A model generated the notes under the pieces. That model was not told the DNA's origin. It worked only from the letters and a program-made list of their open reading frames with translations, and made no database searches. Positions 55,796 through 64,000 of a stretch of 64,000 bases of DNA are shown here, piece after piece (position 1 is the stretch's first letter; each line of letters starts with the position of its first letter). This DNA comes from Heterocephalus glaber. Lineage: Eukaryota > Chordata > Mammalia > Rodentia > Bathyergidae. Where the stretch lies: NCBI RefSeq assembly GCF_000247695.1, contig NW_004624734.1, positions 12,303,137-12,367,136 on the forward strand, given 5' to 3'. Both the position numbers and the translations under genes were made by a program.

Positions 55796-55834
55796 TGTGG
55801 GCATGGTAGGACAGTGAGTAGGAGGAGAATTTGA

Positions 55835-56005
55835 ACTTACATGCATTTCAATCACAATTAGTAACTTGCTGATCTGTAGGTTCCTACTTGTAAAGTATGA
55901 CAGCAAGATCTCTGCCATAAAGTTAATGAGAGGTTTATGTCAGATAAGGTGTGTAAAGTCCTTGGCACATAAATGATGCATAACAAATGTTAGCTATCAC
56001 TACTG
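55835..56005 (+). mobile_element. MIR
   Basis: ATTAGTAACTTGCTGATCTG, TAGGTTCCTACTTGTAAAGT and CCTTGGCACATAAATGATGC follow the MIR consensus order. Confidence 0.7.
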
Positions 56006-56214
56006 TGAATACTTTGCTGAGTTTATGGGAAATGACTCTTGGGCTTTTTCTGGTGTGACTCACTAAATGATGGAATTCTCTGGAAGGCAGGTCCTCCCCA
56101 GTCTCCTAATCCTACAGTTTTGGTGTAAATGGCTCTCAAAATCATTTCCCAGGTGGACCATTCATTTCTTGGTATGAGTCCCCAAGGAAGATGGATTTCT
56201 TTTACAAAATACAA

Positions 56215-56270
56215 CTGTGTGTGTGTGTGTGTGTGCATGTGTTCATGTGTGTATAGTGTGTGTGTGATAT
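56215..56270. repeat. (GT)n microsatellite
   Basis: TGTGTGTGTGTGTGTGTGCA with interruptions, adjoining the tail side of the next SINE. Confidence 0.9.
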
Positions 56271-56449
56271 GTGATACTGGAAACTAAACCTAGGGCCTTT
56301 GCAGTGAGCTACATGTCCTGTCCTTTTCATTTTTTATTTTGAGACAGGATTTTGCTAAGTTGCTACGTTACCAAGGCTGGCCTCAAACTTGCTATCCTGT
56401 CTCAACCTCCTAAGTAGCTGGGATTATAGGTGTGTACCACTGCTTCTGA
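56271..56449 (-). mobile_element. B1-ID dimeric SINE
   Basis: GATACTGGAAACTAAACCTA, GTGAGCTACATGTCCTGTCC, then TTTTGAGACAGGATTTTGCT through GCTGGGATTATAGGTGTGTA. Confidence 0.82.
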
Positions 56450-56451
56450 TG

Positions 56452-56562
56452 TCTCTTAACTTTTTTTTTTTTTTGGTACTGGGGATTGAACTCGGGACCT
56501 TGCACTTTAGAGGCAGGCAGTGGAACCACTGAGCTAAATCCCTGGCCCTCTCTTAACTTTTA
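56452..56562 (-). mobile_element. ID-type SINE with target duplication
   Basis: TCTCTTAACTTT is repeated at 56452-56463 and 56549-56560. The body has GGTACTGGGGATTGAACTCG and CCACTGAGCTAAATCCCTGG on plus. Confidence 0.93.
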
Positions 56563-57151
56563 ATATAGGTGCTATTGATATAGATACATGCTGCCCTTCA
56601 ATATTTATTAAAGATGGTGATAAAGTACCAGGAGTGTAACAGCATGGTTCAAATCAAATCAGCTCTGCAGATGTTGATTTTGTGCAATTGGGTGCCAGAG
56701 GAGATGCACCCCATCAGCTGTGTTAAACGGATCCATCTATCCCTGATCCCACAAGTGGAATTATAAGGATTTTAGAAGCCATTGCATCAGCACTGAAGAT
56801 CTCAAATGACAAAAATTATTGTCAAGCAGGAACAAAAGTGTTCTTCAAAGGTCAGGTTAGAATTGATATTTAGAATATTATATCAAATAATGTCGCTGAA
56901 TACTTAATAGTTACAATATGATAAATTCTGCAGAATGTTTATGTTCTACTGCAGTATTCCATTATTTTGTACACCTCCTAGAGCAGAAAGACAATAAACA
57001 CATAACTTGAAAAGATCTACTTACAACATTTGGGTTTGGGCTTAGCTAGTTCTACAACCTTACAGTTCCATAATGTGGTCCCCAATCTCTTCACTTACCA
57101 TAGGGATTAAACACCATCTTTCATTGCACTGAATGAGGAATGAATGAAATA
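56563..57151. other. TDP1 intronic sequence with nothing recognised
   Basis: No exon or named repeat. Confidence 0.4.
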
Positions 57152-57368
57152 ATCCAGGTCCATGATGGCAAACTTATAGCTCGAACGCCACAGTGGGCAT
57201 GCACAACACTCTGCCAGCATGCGAGCCAAGTCACCACGTACTTTTTTCTAAACTAAAACTGCACTATTCAGGTTTAATTGCAGTGTTGGAACTTTGAGAT
57301 AAATAAGTGGGTTTTGGGTTGCAGTTTGGGCATTCATTTCTAAAAGGCTTGCCATCACTGATCTAGGT
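57152..57368. mobile_element. Short hAT MITE with terminal inverted repeats
   Basis: The element is 57160-57360 (201 bp). Its ends are CCATGATGGCAAACTTATAG and, reverse-complemented, CAGTGATGGCAAGCCTTTTA, an inverted repeat of about 17 bp with a few mismatches. The 8-bp flanks ATCCAGGT (57152-57159) and ATCTAGGT (57361-57368) differ by one base, the signature of hAT transposition. No transposase. The CAGTGATGGCNAACC end recalls non-autonomous hAT families reported in opossum and other tetrapods. Confidence 0.85.
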
Positions 57369-58329
57369 AAAAGTGCCTATTTAAGTTTCAAAGCACAAAG
57401 CAACAGTAAGGTTTGGGAAGTATTAACACCTTTCACTGAACTAAGAAATGCTTGTTAGAATGGGCTCTGGGAGATATTTTATCACAGTTTAATAAAAATC
57501 TTTTTCGAACCTGGTGAACCCTTTGTTCAAAGGAAATATTTAAAGCAAACAAAAGGTGTTTCCTGGTGAACCAAGGAACTGCCCACACTCATTTTGTCCA
57601 TTGTTGTGGTGGACCAAGAAAGAAGTTTCTAGAACTTACAGGGTTCCAGGAAACACATCATGAACACCACGTATTTAGCCCAACCCTGGGCTGGTCAGGG
57701 GAAACAGGGTTGGAGAGTGGCAGCAACTGTCCATAAGAGGGAGCATGGCTGTCGACAGAGGGGTTGTTCGCATGGGCAGGAAAGACTGATGGGCTAATGG
57801 ATGGCCAGTGTTTGGTCAGTTTACCTCAGAGAACCTGGAAAGCTTTCTGAAGAACACTCCTCTCTTGGTGCCCTGGAATGTGTGAGGGCTGGTGCTTTGG
57901 CTTTGTTTTCCTGAGTTCCACAGTTGTGCAGATTGCTGGGAACCATTCTTATAGTTTTGAAACCAAACAATGAATAGCACGCACCAAGTATGGGTGCTAT
58001 TGAGCAAATGGAAGGCTTCCACCAACACCTTTCAAGACAGCTTGAGGAACAGTTCATCCAGGGGCTAGTGACCACCTCACGACACCTCACGATGTCAGGA
58101 ACTCTCCTAGAGAACCATAATGATGACCTCACAGGCAACCTGCTTCCTTGGCCTGTCACCATCTCCTCCTCCTCCTGCACAATGTCAGTTGTGAATGTCC
58201 TCGTGCCTTCCCCTCCACTGCCCCTGTAGGCACCATGCTCAGAGGTCTGCATCAGAGTCTTAGGAGGGCTTCCTACTTCCTCATTCTGTTCCCCATAATC
58301 TATCTATAAAGGAGTCCCAGAAAGAGCAG
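57369..58329. other. TDP1 intronic sequence with unexplained open frames
   Basis: A 143-codon minus frame (57821-58252) and a 79-codon plus frame (57990-58229) overlap. Neither shows a recognised domain or exon borders. Confidence 0.35.
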
Positions 58330-58470
58330 ATTACTTGGGGAAATAAGATCTGGATTCAAGCTCCACTCCAACCATTTACTGGATGAGCAGCTTGAACTCT
58401 GTCCATTTCTACCTTCGTCAAACAGGTATAATAATACTGGCGCCATTTAGATCTTAGACAGCACACGGTA
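58330..58470 (+). mobile_element. MIR
   Basis: GATCTGGATTCAAGCTCCAC, TCCAACCATTTACTGGATGA and TAATAATACTGGCGCCATTT match the MIR core. Confidence 0.75.
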
Positions 58471-59699
58471 GCTTGATCCCGAAAATAAAACAATATTTCA
58501 ATTATAAAGACCTGAATGATAGATAGTATCATAATGTTACTAAAACACTGTTGATCACCCCACTCTCTTGTTCAAAGCCAATGACTTAAGGACCTTCTAC
58601 GAGGCCCTAACTCTCAAAGGTTTCAGCTCCTCCCAACAGGCCACCCTGGAGACCAAGCCTTTAACACATGGGATTTGGAGCAAACGTATCCAAATCATAC
58701 CAGCTGCGCATCACATACCTAGGCATCAAGCAAACAAGGTACCACTTTCTGCAGTTTCCTCTAGTTCTTCCACGAACAAGTGACCGATTGCTCTCTTCTC
58801 TGAACCTCTCCCTCCTGCTTATCAGTAAGTAATACCATGGACACCCTTAACCACTATAGCATACATTCCCCTGAATATACACTAACACCTAAGTACACAC
58901 TGATCAAACAGTCAGTAGCCAGCAGATCTAGCTATCAATATTACAAAGCCCACAGGCTCAGCATGGTGTCCTGAGTAGGTACAGAATGGGTATTTGCAAA
59001 GGGCAGAACAAATGAGTAAAAGTTTGAATGATGACAGGAGATGAGACTTAAAAGCAACATGGGACTAGAGAAACAGACTGATGACTCAGGCTCTAGGTGG
59101 CACTTACTGCTACGTGATATGGCTGAGCTTGATGTGAACAGACTGGAGGGGTAGAGCTAGAGGAGTCAGACACCCAAGAACTTTTGTCAGTTGCCCAGAT
59201 GTTGACTAGGAATTGGGAACTGGACGACCACAATGAGGAAATGTTTTAAGAAAACACTGAGGGTTTAGGTACCGTACCCCAACAATGCCTGGCTCAGAAT
59301 AAGTATTCATTAAACAGGTGCTGAATGAAGGAACAGAGGTAGGGCATACAAAAGCTAAGAAGACTGCTGTTATTCATTTTTGGCCACATAGTCATCTGAG
59401 CTTGCTCAGGAGGGGCCACAACTGCCAGCAATGGCAAAAACTAAAATCTTTATGGGGGATGGGGGGCAATGCTATGGGAAAGGGGAGGGAGAAAGCCAGG
59501 GCATTCTGGGTGGAAGGCCAGGAGAGAGATCAGAGGCCTGGCCCAGCAGCAGCATGGGGAGTCTTCAGAGAGGAGAAAGAGTGGGCAATTGCTGCTTTAG
59601 GAAGCAAGAGTCTGCAGGGAGTTTTTGAGCCATGTGTTCTGCCCAGGGCCTTAGTGAGTAGTGCCAAACCCAAAAGAGAGGGACGATAGGGTTATACCA
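58471..59699. other. TDP1 intronic sequence with nothing firm
   Basis: A MIR/L2-like end lies at about 59270-59335 (CAATGCCTGGCTCAGAATAA, AGTATTCATTAAACAGGTGC). The 123-codon frame at 59318-59689 is probably chance. Confidence 0.4.
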
Positions 59700-59975
59700 A
59701 CTAGAATGCCAATTCCTTGAGGACAGGGACAACATCTGTCTTATCACCCATACTCAAAGCCCAGGCAAGAAATATTCATCCCAGACTATCTGGATTTGAA
59801 TCTTAGCTTTCCCCACTTAACCCTGGATCACTTGGGTGTGTAATGCTTAAGTTCTCTGTGGTTTAGTTTTCACATCCTTAAAACAGGGATAACATTAGAA
59901 TGTCCTCAATGAGAGGTTTAAGTGAGTTAGTATGAAAAAGGGCTTAGCCAGCATATGCTAAGCATACACAAGTGT
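59700..59975 (+). mobile_element. L2-like end followed by MIR
   Basis: AATTCCTTGAGGACAGGGAC (L2-like, about 59700-59765), then GGATTTGAATCTTAGCTTTC, TTTAGTTTTCACATCCTTAA and AAACAGGGATAACATTAGAA (MIR, about 59785-59975). Confidence 0.7.
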
Positions 59976-61062
59976 ACTCTGGAGGCAGGTTCTTTCTCAT
60001 CGCAAGCCATAGGTACATCTCATGGCTAGTGATGTCACTGTACAAAGGTCCTACTAGCCCTAGGTCAGGGGTCTCAGGCTTTGTTCCCTTCAGTGATGAA
60101 CTCCTTCACATGCATGTGGGAAGGGCATGCTTTGTCTTTGGTCAGCTTGTACCGAATGCAAGGAAGCGAGGGTGGTGAATGACCTTGAATCATTTCCAGT
60201 GTACAAGGAAATCATTTGCAGACTGTGCACCGATAACCATTATTTGTAACAAAGCACATGAGGTATTCCAATGAATTCCAATACTTCGGGGCTGCAATGC
60301 CAGGCAACCAGGTCTATCCAACAACATCTAGAAGTATTTTTTTTGTATGTGTGTGCGTGTGTGATCTAATTTGATTTTCACCAAAAAACTAGACAAAATG
60401 AAAGAAAAAAAAGACTTTCAGAATAAAAGAAACTGACGTTAAAGAAGAAGAATTGCACAGTGATATTGGAAAGCAGAGGAGGGGAGAATATCTTTTATGT
60501 TTCTTCAAAAAGCCACAATGATTTTACAGTCAAGCACTTGTCTCATTTTCTCCAAAAGTGGCAGCACCAACATTTCTGCTCATCCCTAACTATCCTGCAT
60601 TGCCTGTCTGTTGCTAGGCAACCATTACGGGCGGGCGGCGCTCTAGCACGGGCTAGCATCTACCCTTGCATCCTGCCTCCCACAATGCAGTTTTTACAAT
60701 TGTTCTCACTGGATCTACCAACTACATCTAGGCACTGTCTTCTTAGTCAAGGGTTCTTCTTAAAGCTCATCTTCCTCACCGCTTGGCCCTGTGGTAAAAT
60801 TTAAACACTGTATTTGTCATCACATCCCCCAAATTTCCATAACAACAGGCTGCTCATCAAACATGGGATGATTTCATGACAACACTGAAACAGATGGAAG
60901 GAAAATCTTATTAAAACCATAAATAACTTGCCACAAAAGCAAACAAAAGAGAAAATTGCCTGCTATTTAACACTCTACAAAGTTCAGGCTGAAATGCTAG
61001 TTTTAAGTCTCTTTGTACATATAGCTGGTTGAATGAACTTGTCTTAAATGAACAGAATAATT
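59976..61062. other. TDP1 intronic sequence containing an X-box and a small CpG patch
   Basis: Apart from the X-box at 60610-60623 and the adjoining GGGCGGGCGGCG, no element is recognised. A short (TG)n lies near 60347-60362. Confidence 0.45.
60610..60623. promoter_or_regulatory. Perfect RFX X-box palindrome
   Basis: GTTGCTAGGCAACC contains two inverted GTTGC/GCAAC half-sites with a TAG spacer. This corresponds to the high-affinity RFX-family binding motif (reverse complement GGTTGCCTAGCAAC). A GC-box-like GGGCGGGCGGCG lies 7-8 bp downstream. Binding and function are inferred. Confidence 0.6.
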
Positions 61063-61185
61063 TTGACCAATTTTCTTCATTTGTTTTTTGTTTTTTTTGG
61101 TACCGGGGATCGAACTCGGGACCTTGCACTTGCGAGGCAGGCGGCGGAACCACTGAGCTAAATCTCCAGCCCTTGACCAATTTTC
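61063..61185 (-). mobile_element. ID-type SINE with 13-bp target duplication
   Basis: TTGACCAATTTTC is repeated at 61063-61075 and 61173-61185. On plus, GGTACCGGGGATCGAACTCG, GCGAGGCAGGCGGCGGAACC and TGAGCTAAATCTCCAGCCC. It is one of the least decayed copies in the window. Confidence 0.96.
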
Positions 61186-61680
61186 AAACTAACTTCATAA
61201 TGAGTTTAGAAAGAGCTAGATCTACAGACATATCTTTAAGTCACAAATCATATATCAAAGTGTTACATATGCAAAACAGATACAGTGTTAGAGACAACTT
61301 TCATAAATCCCAAGAGGCCTAACAAATAAAAATCAAGCAATTAACAGTAACTACATATTACAGTTTAATAGGTAACATCCTCATGTATTTTCTATCATCT
61401 CCCTCGTAGCATTCCATGAGTAAAAAAAAAAAGTGGCAAAGCTAGTAAATGGCAATCCAAACTGAGACTTGGTTCTTTGAACTCTGTCTCAGGTTATTTC
61501 CTCAACAATATGCCAGCTGGTCAGATAATATCACTATCTGAGGACCCTGGGCTTGAAAATGTTGATGGAGTTAAAGCCATTAAACTCAAGAAACTAGCAG
61601 TGATGGCTTCAGATTGAAGAGCATGGTGGCTGGGGCATAGAAGTAGGAAGATAGATTTTATATGTCCTTTTTTATCTTTG
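61186..61680. other. TDP1 intronic sequence with nothing recognised
   Basis: A weak antisense MIR may lie near 61380-61500. Otherwise nothing. Confidence 0.4.
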
Positions 61681-61790
61681 TTTTTTGAGACAGTGTCTCA
61701 CTACGTAGCTCAGGCTGGCCTTGAACTTGCAGTGATCCTCCTGCCTCAGATGAATGCTGAGATTACAGCCCTGAGGCACCACGCTTGGCT
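61681..61790 (-). mobile_element. B1 SINE
   Basis: TTTTTTGAGACAGTGTCTCA, CTACGTAGCTCAGGCTGGCC, GAGATTACAGCCCTGAGGCA on plus. Confidence 0.88.
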
Positions 61791-61802
61791 ATATCCTTTT
61801 TA

Positions 61803-62536
61803 TACAGACAAGTATTGCTTAAGGATATTTTGTCAATGATGGACTGCATACACAATGGTAGTCCTGCAAAATTAGCTTGGAGCTGAAAAGTTTCTATTGT
61901 CTAATGAGGCTGTGGCTGTGGAGAAGTCACAGCACAACACATTACTCGTGTGTTTGTGATGATGCTGGTGTACACAAACCTACTGAGCTGCCAGTCATGT
62001 AGACGTACAGCACATAATATACTTTCAATCCTTATTTTGAGATGTGCTCTTGCTTATAAAAAATGTCTACTGTGAAACAATGTGCCATGTTAAGTGGCGG
62101 CAGCCTCATCCGTCTGTGTTTATCACATCTCTTGACTGTATCAAGAGACCATGTTGACCCAAAGTATAAATAATTTAAAGAGCAAAATAAATGATAGATA
62201 TTACAAAATAGAGATAAATCCTTTGCAAATGGAAAGGGGAACTAGAGATCGAGGGAGGAGGAGGGAAAGGGGAAATAAAAAGAATTAAGATGTGTTATGT
62301 ACATGTACCAACTCCCCACAGTGAATGCAATTATTATGTACAGGAAACGTACTGAAAAGCATAGAAAAAGAAGTTCCTATAAAAATGTTAAGATTAAAAA
62401 TAAGAAGAGGCCACGTTGAGAGTCTGAGCTATATCACGTAGGTTTGTGTGAGTGCTCACCAGAGGTTCATACAATGATGAAATTCTCAATATTGCATTTC
62501 TCAGAACATGTTCCTGTTAAATGACACATGACTGTA
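61803..62536. mobile_element. Tigger-like (Tc1/mariner) DNA transposon remnant
   Basis: The body is 61805-62534. It starts CAGACAAGTATTGCTTAAGG and the reverse complement of its end is CAGTCATGTGTCATTTAACA, an imperfect inverted repeat. TA flanks both sides (61803-61804, 62535-62536), as expected. Internal landmarks are AATGATGGACTGCATACACA, GTGATGATGCTGGTGTACAC and TATATCACGTAGGTTTGTGT. 62100-62400 looks like unrelated or diverged filler. There is no transposase frame. Confidence 0.75.
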
Positions 62537-62976
62537 TTTACTGGCACTACAGTGTCTAGACACTAAAGACATAAAGAGGAAAAGGATGAGGCATTTGCTC
62601 TCAAGGAGCTCAAAAATCTACAGGAGCAAAGGAACTCATGAAGGGCCACCCAGGAAGACGTAAAAGGACCCAGCAAGAGTGCTGTGGAGGCACAAAGGAA
62701 AAAGTAATGAATTGTGTCTACTGAGGTAGAAGTTTCACTTGAAGAGGAGCATTTGAGATAGCCCTTGAAGGAGAAGCATAATTGTCCTACATAGCACAGA
62801 AAGAGAAAAGGAGAAAGAAACTTAAAATCTGTGAAGCAGTCAGATAGTGAACTGTGGTTGAGGGATTACTACTCATTCATTCAAAATTTTCTCAACCCCT
62901 ACAGACTAGGCACTGTAGTAGTCTGGCAGAAAACTCAAACAATGAATGAATAATTAGCAAGAGTAAGAACGAATAG
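62537..62976. other. TDP1 intronic sequence, possible ancient repeat
   Basis: 62540-62830 resembles an old dispersed repeat (TGCTCTCAAGGAGCTCAAAA, GATAGCCCTTGAAGGAGAAG) that I cannot name securely. Confidence 0.35.
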
Positions 62977-63056
62977 GGCCAAGGATTTAGCTCAATGGTG
63001 CTGCACCTGCCTCACAAGCACAAGGTCCTGAGTTTGATCCCTGATACCAAAAAACC
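62977..63056 (+). mobile_element. ID-type SINE
   Basis: GGGCCAAGGATTTAGCTCAA, CCTGCCTCACAAGCACAAGG and GAGTTTGATCCCTGATACCA with an A-rich tail. The CpG positions have decayed to TG/CA, so this is an older copy. Confidence 0.9.
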
Positions 63057-63561
63057 AAAAAAACAAAAAACAGAACAAAACAAAGGTAAGGACAAGTGTA
63101 TTGATAGGAGATCACCTATGATAATTATAAACTCATTCTATCTGAGAAGTAGAACAAAAACTTCTAAGGCAGATAGTCCAATAAAACAAACTTCATTCAA
63201 AAGGGTTGCAGTGTAGATTTTACCATTCTTAGGGATACAGTAACTATGGCAACTATATACTAACACAAGTCCCAGGATCCATGAAAAAAGTTTCCAGTCA
63301 GAACCTCCAACATGACAATTAATGATGCACTAGTATTTAGAAGAATAAAATGGAAGATGGAAAGTATATTAAGGTGAGTATGTTTATAAGATTTCCTGCT
63401 CTTCAGAAGGCAGTTTTCATATTTCACAGCAATGTCTGTCTCCCTGATCAGGAAGCCAATATCCTTCACTTATGATGGGCAGAGAAACAACACGTGGTTA
63501 GATAAGGAAATACATGGGGTATACTTTTCCAGATTAGGAAATCAAATTTTGGGGAATTCTA
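63057..63561. other. TDP1 intronic sequence with nothing recognised
   Basis: AT-rich. No element called. Confidence 0.4.
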
Positions 63562-63746
63562 CTTTTTTTTTTTTGCAGCACTGGGGATTGAACCCAGGGT
63601 ACACTGAGCAACACCCCTATTTCTTTTTATTTTGTTCATTTTAAGACAAGGTCTCAACAGTTGACCAGGTTGGGACTGAACTTCCAATCTTCCTGCCTCA
63701 GCCTTGTAAGTAGCTGGGAATACAGGCGTGTGCCACACCTGGCTCC
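63562..63746 (-). mobile_element. B1-ID dimeric SINE
   Basis: GCACTGGGGATTGAACCCAG on plus (ID half), then AAGACAAGGTCTCAACAGTT, GGGACTGAACTTCCAATCTT and GGGAATACAGGCGTGTGCCA (B1 half). Confidence 0.83.
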
Positions 63747-64000
63747 TACTAATCACTCAGAAGACCATTATTTTTCACATCTCTATAAACCCAAGAGAAT
63801 CTGGTTCTCCAGAGTGGTCAAGCCACACTGTTATTCCCTTGCTCCAATAAAGCTGCCTCCTTTGGCTCCAAATAAGTATAGACCTGCACTCCTCGAACTG
63901 CCTCTGGAGCCTGGGGCTCAATCTTGTGAGTATATTCAAGGACTGTTTTGCTTAACTATGGAAAATAAACCTCAATTTTAGAAGCAGTGAGAAATTTCTA
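63747..64000. other. TDP1 intronic sequence at the right edge
   Basis: No exon or repeat recognised. The 106-codon plus frame overlapping the SINE end is not a gene. Confidence 0.4.

Noticed and set aside
57821..58252. 143-codon minus frame overlapping a 79-codon plus frame
   Set aside because: No recognised domain, no splice-site context and mutually overlapping. I could not match it to TDP1 or any other protein.

Overview
This window is nuclear DNA from a mammal, most likely a non-murid rodent. Monomeric, tRNA-derived ID-type SINEs whose 3' end carries GGTACC sit beside 7SL-derived B1-type SINEs and B1+ID dimers. I lean towards a beaver-like or squirrel-related lineage, but I cannot prove the species. 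There are no bacterial genes, operons or CRISPR arrays. Most short open frames here are chance.

Two genes are identifiable, both on the minus strand. The first coding exon of KCNK13 (THIK-1 two-pore potassium channel) lies at 13434-13767, inside a CpG island of about 1.9 kb (13.38-15.28 kb). Its first intron runs off the left edge, so exon 2 is outside. Upstream of it (higher coordinates) is the 3' end of TDP1 (tyrosyl-DNA phosphodiesterase 1). Its last three coding exons are at 45279-45381, 35561-35669 and 28919-28992. They join in frame (phases 0 and 1), end with the conserved C-terminus and a stop, and include the active-site Asn of the second HKN motif. Order and orientation (TDP1 then KCNK13, same strand) match what I recall of human 14q32.11. 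Earlier TDP1 exons are not visible between 45.4 and 64 kb.

The rest is intronic or intergenic and is a record of transposon insertions: (1) KCNK13 intron 1 (1-13.43 kb) with SINEs, MaLR LTRs, an ERV-like LTR that splits a MER5-type fossil, and an assembly gap of 219 N; (2) the intergenic block 15.3-27.4 kb with an old minus-strand L1 and two copies of a 0.63-0.74 kb LTR-like family (a third copy is in KCNK13 intron 1); (3) TDP1 3'UTR and introns with many ID SINEs flanked by clear target-site duplications, a split L1 at 50-54 kb, a short hAT MITE at 57.16 kb resembling families reported to have moved horizontally, and a Tigger-like element at 61.8-62.5 kb.

The two genes have no known joint pathway: one is a plasma-membrane background K+ channel subunit, the other a DNA repair enzyme. 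I found no new biochemical system. The best leads are the LTR family with conserved TATA-like and ATTAAA signals, the hAT MITE, the B1-ID composite that moved as one unit, and a perfect RFX X-box palindrome in a TDP1 intron.
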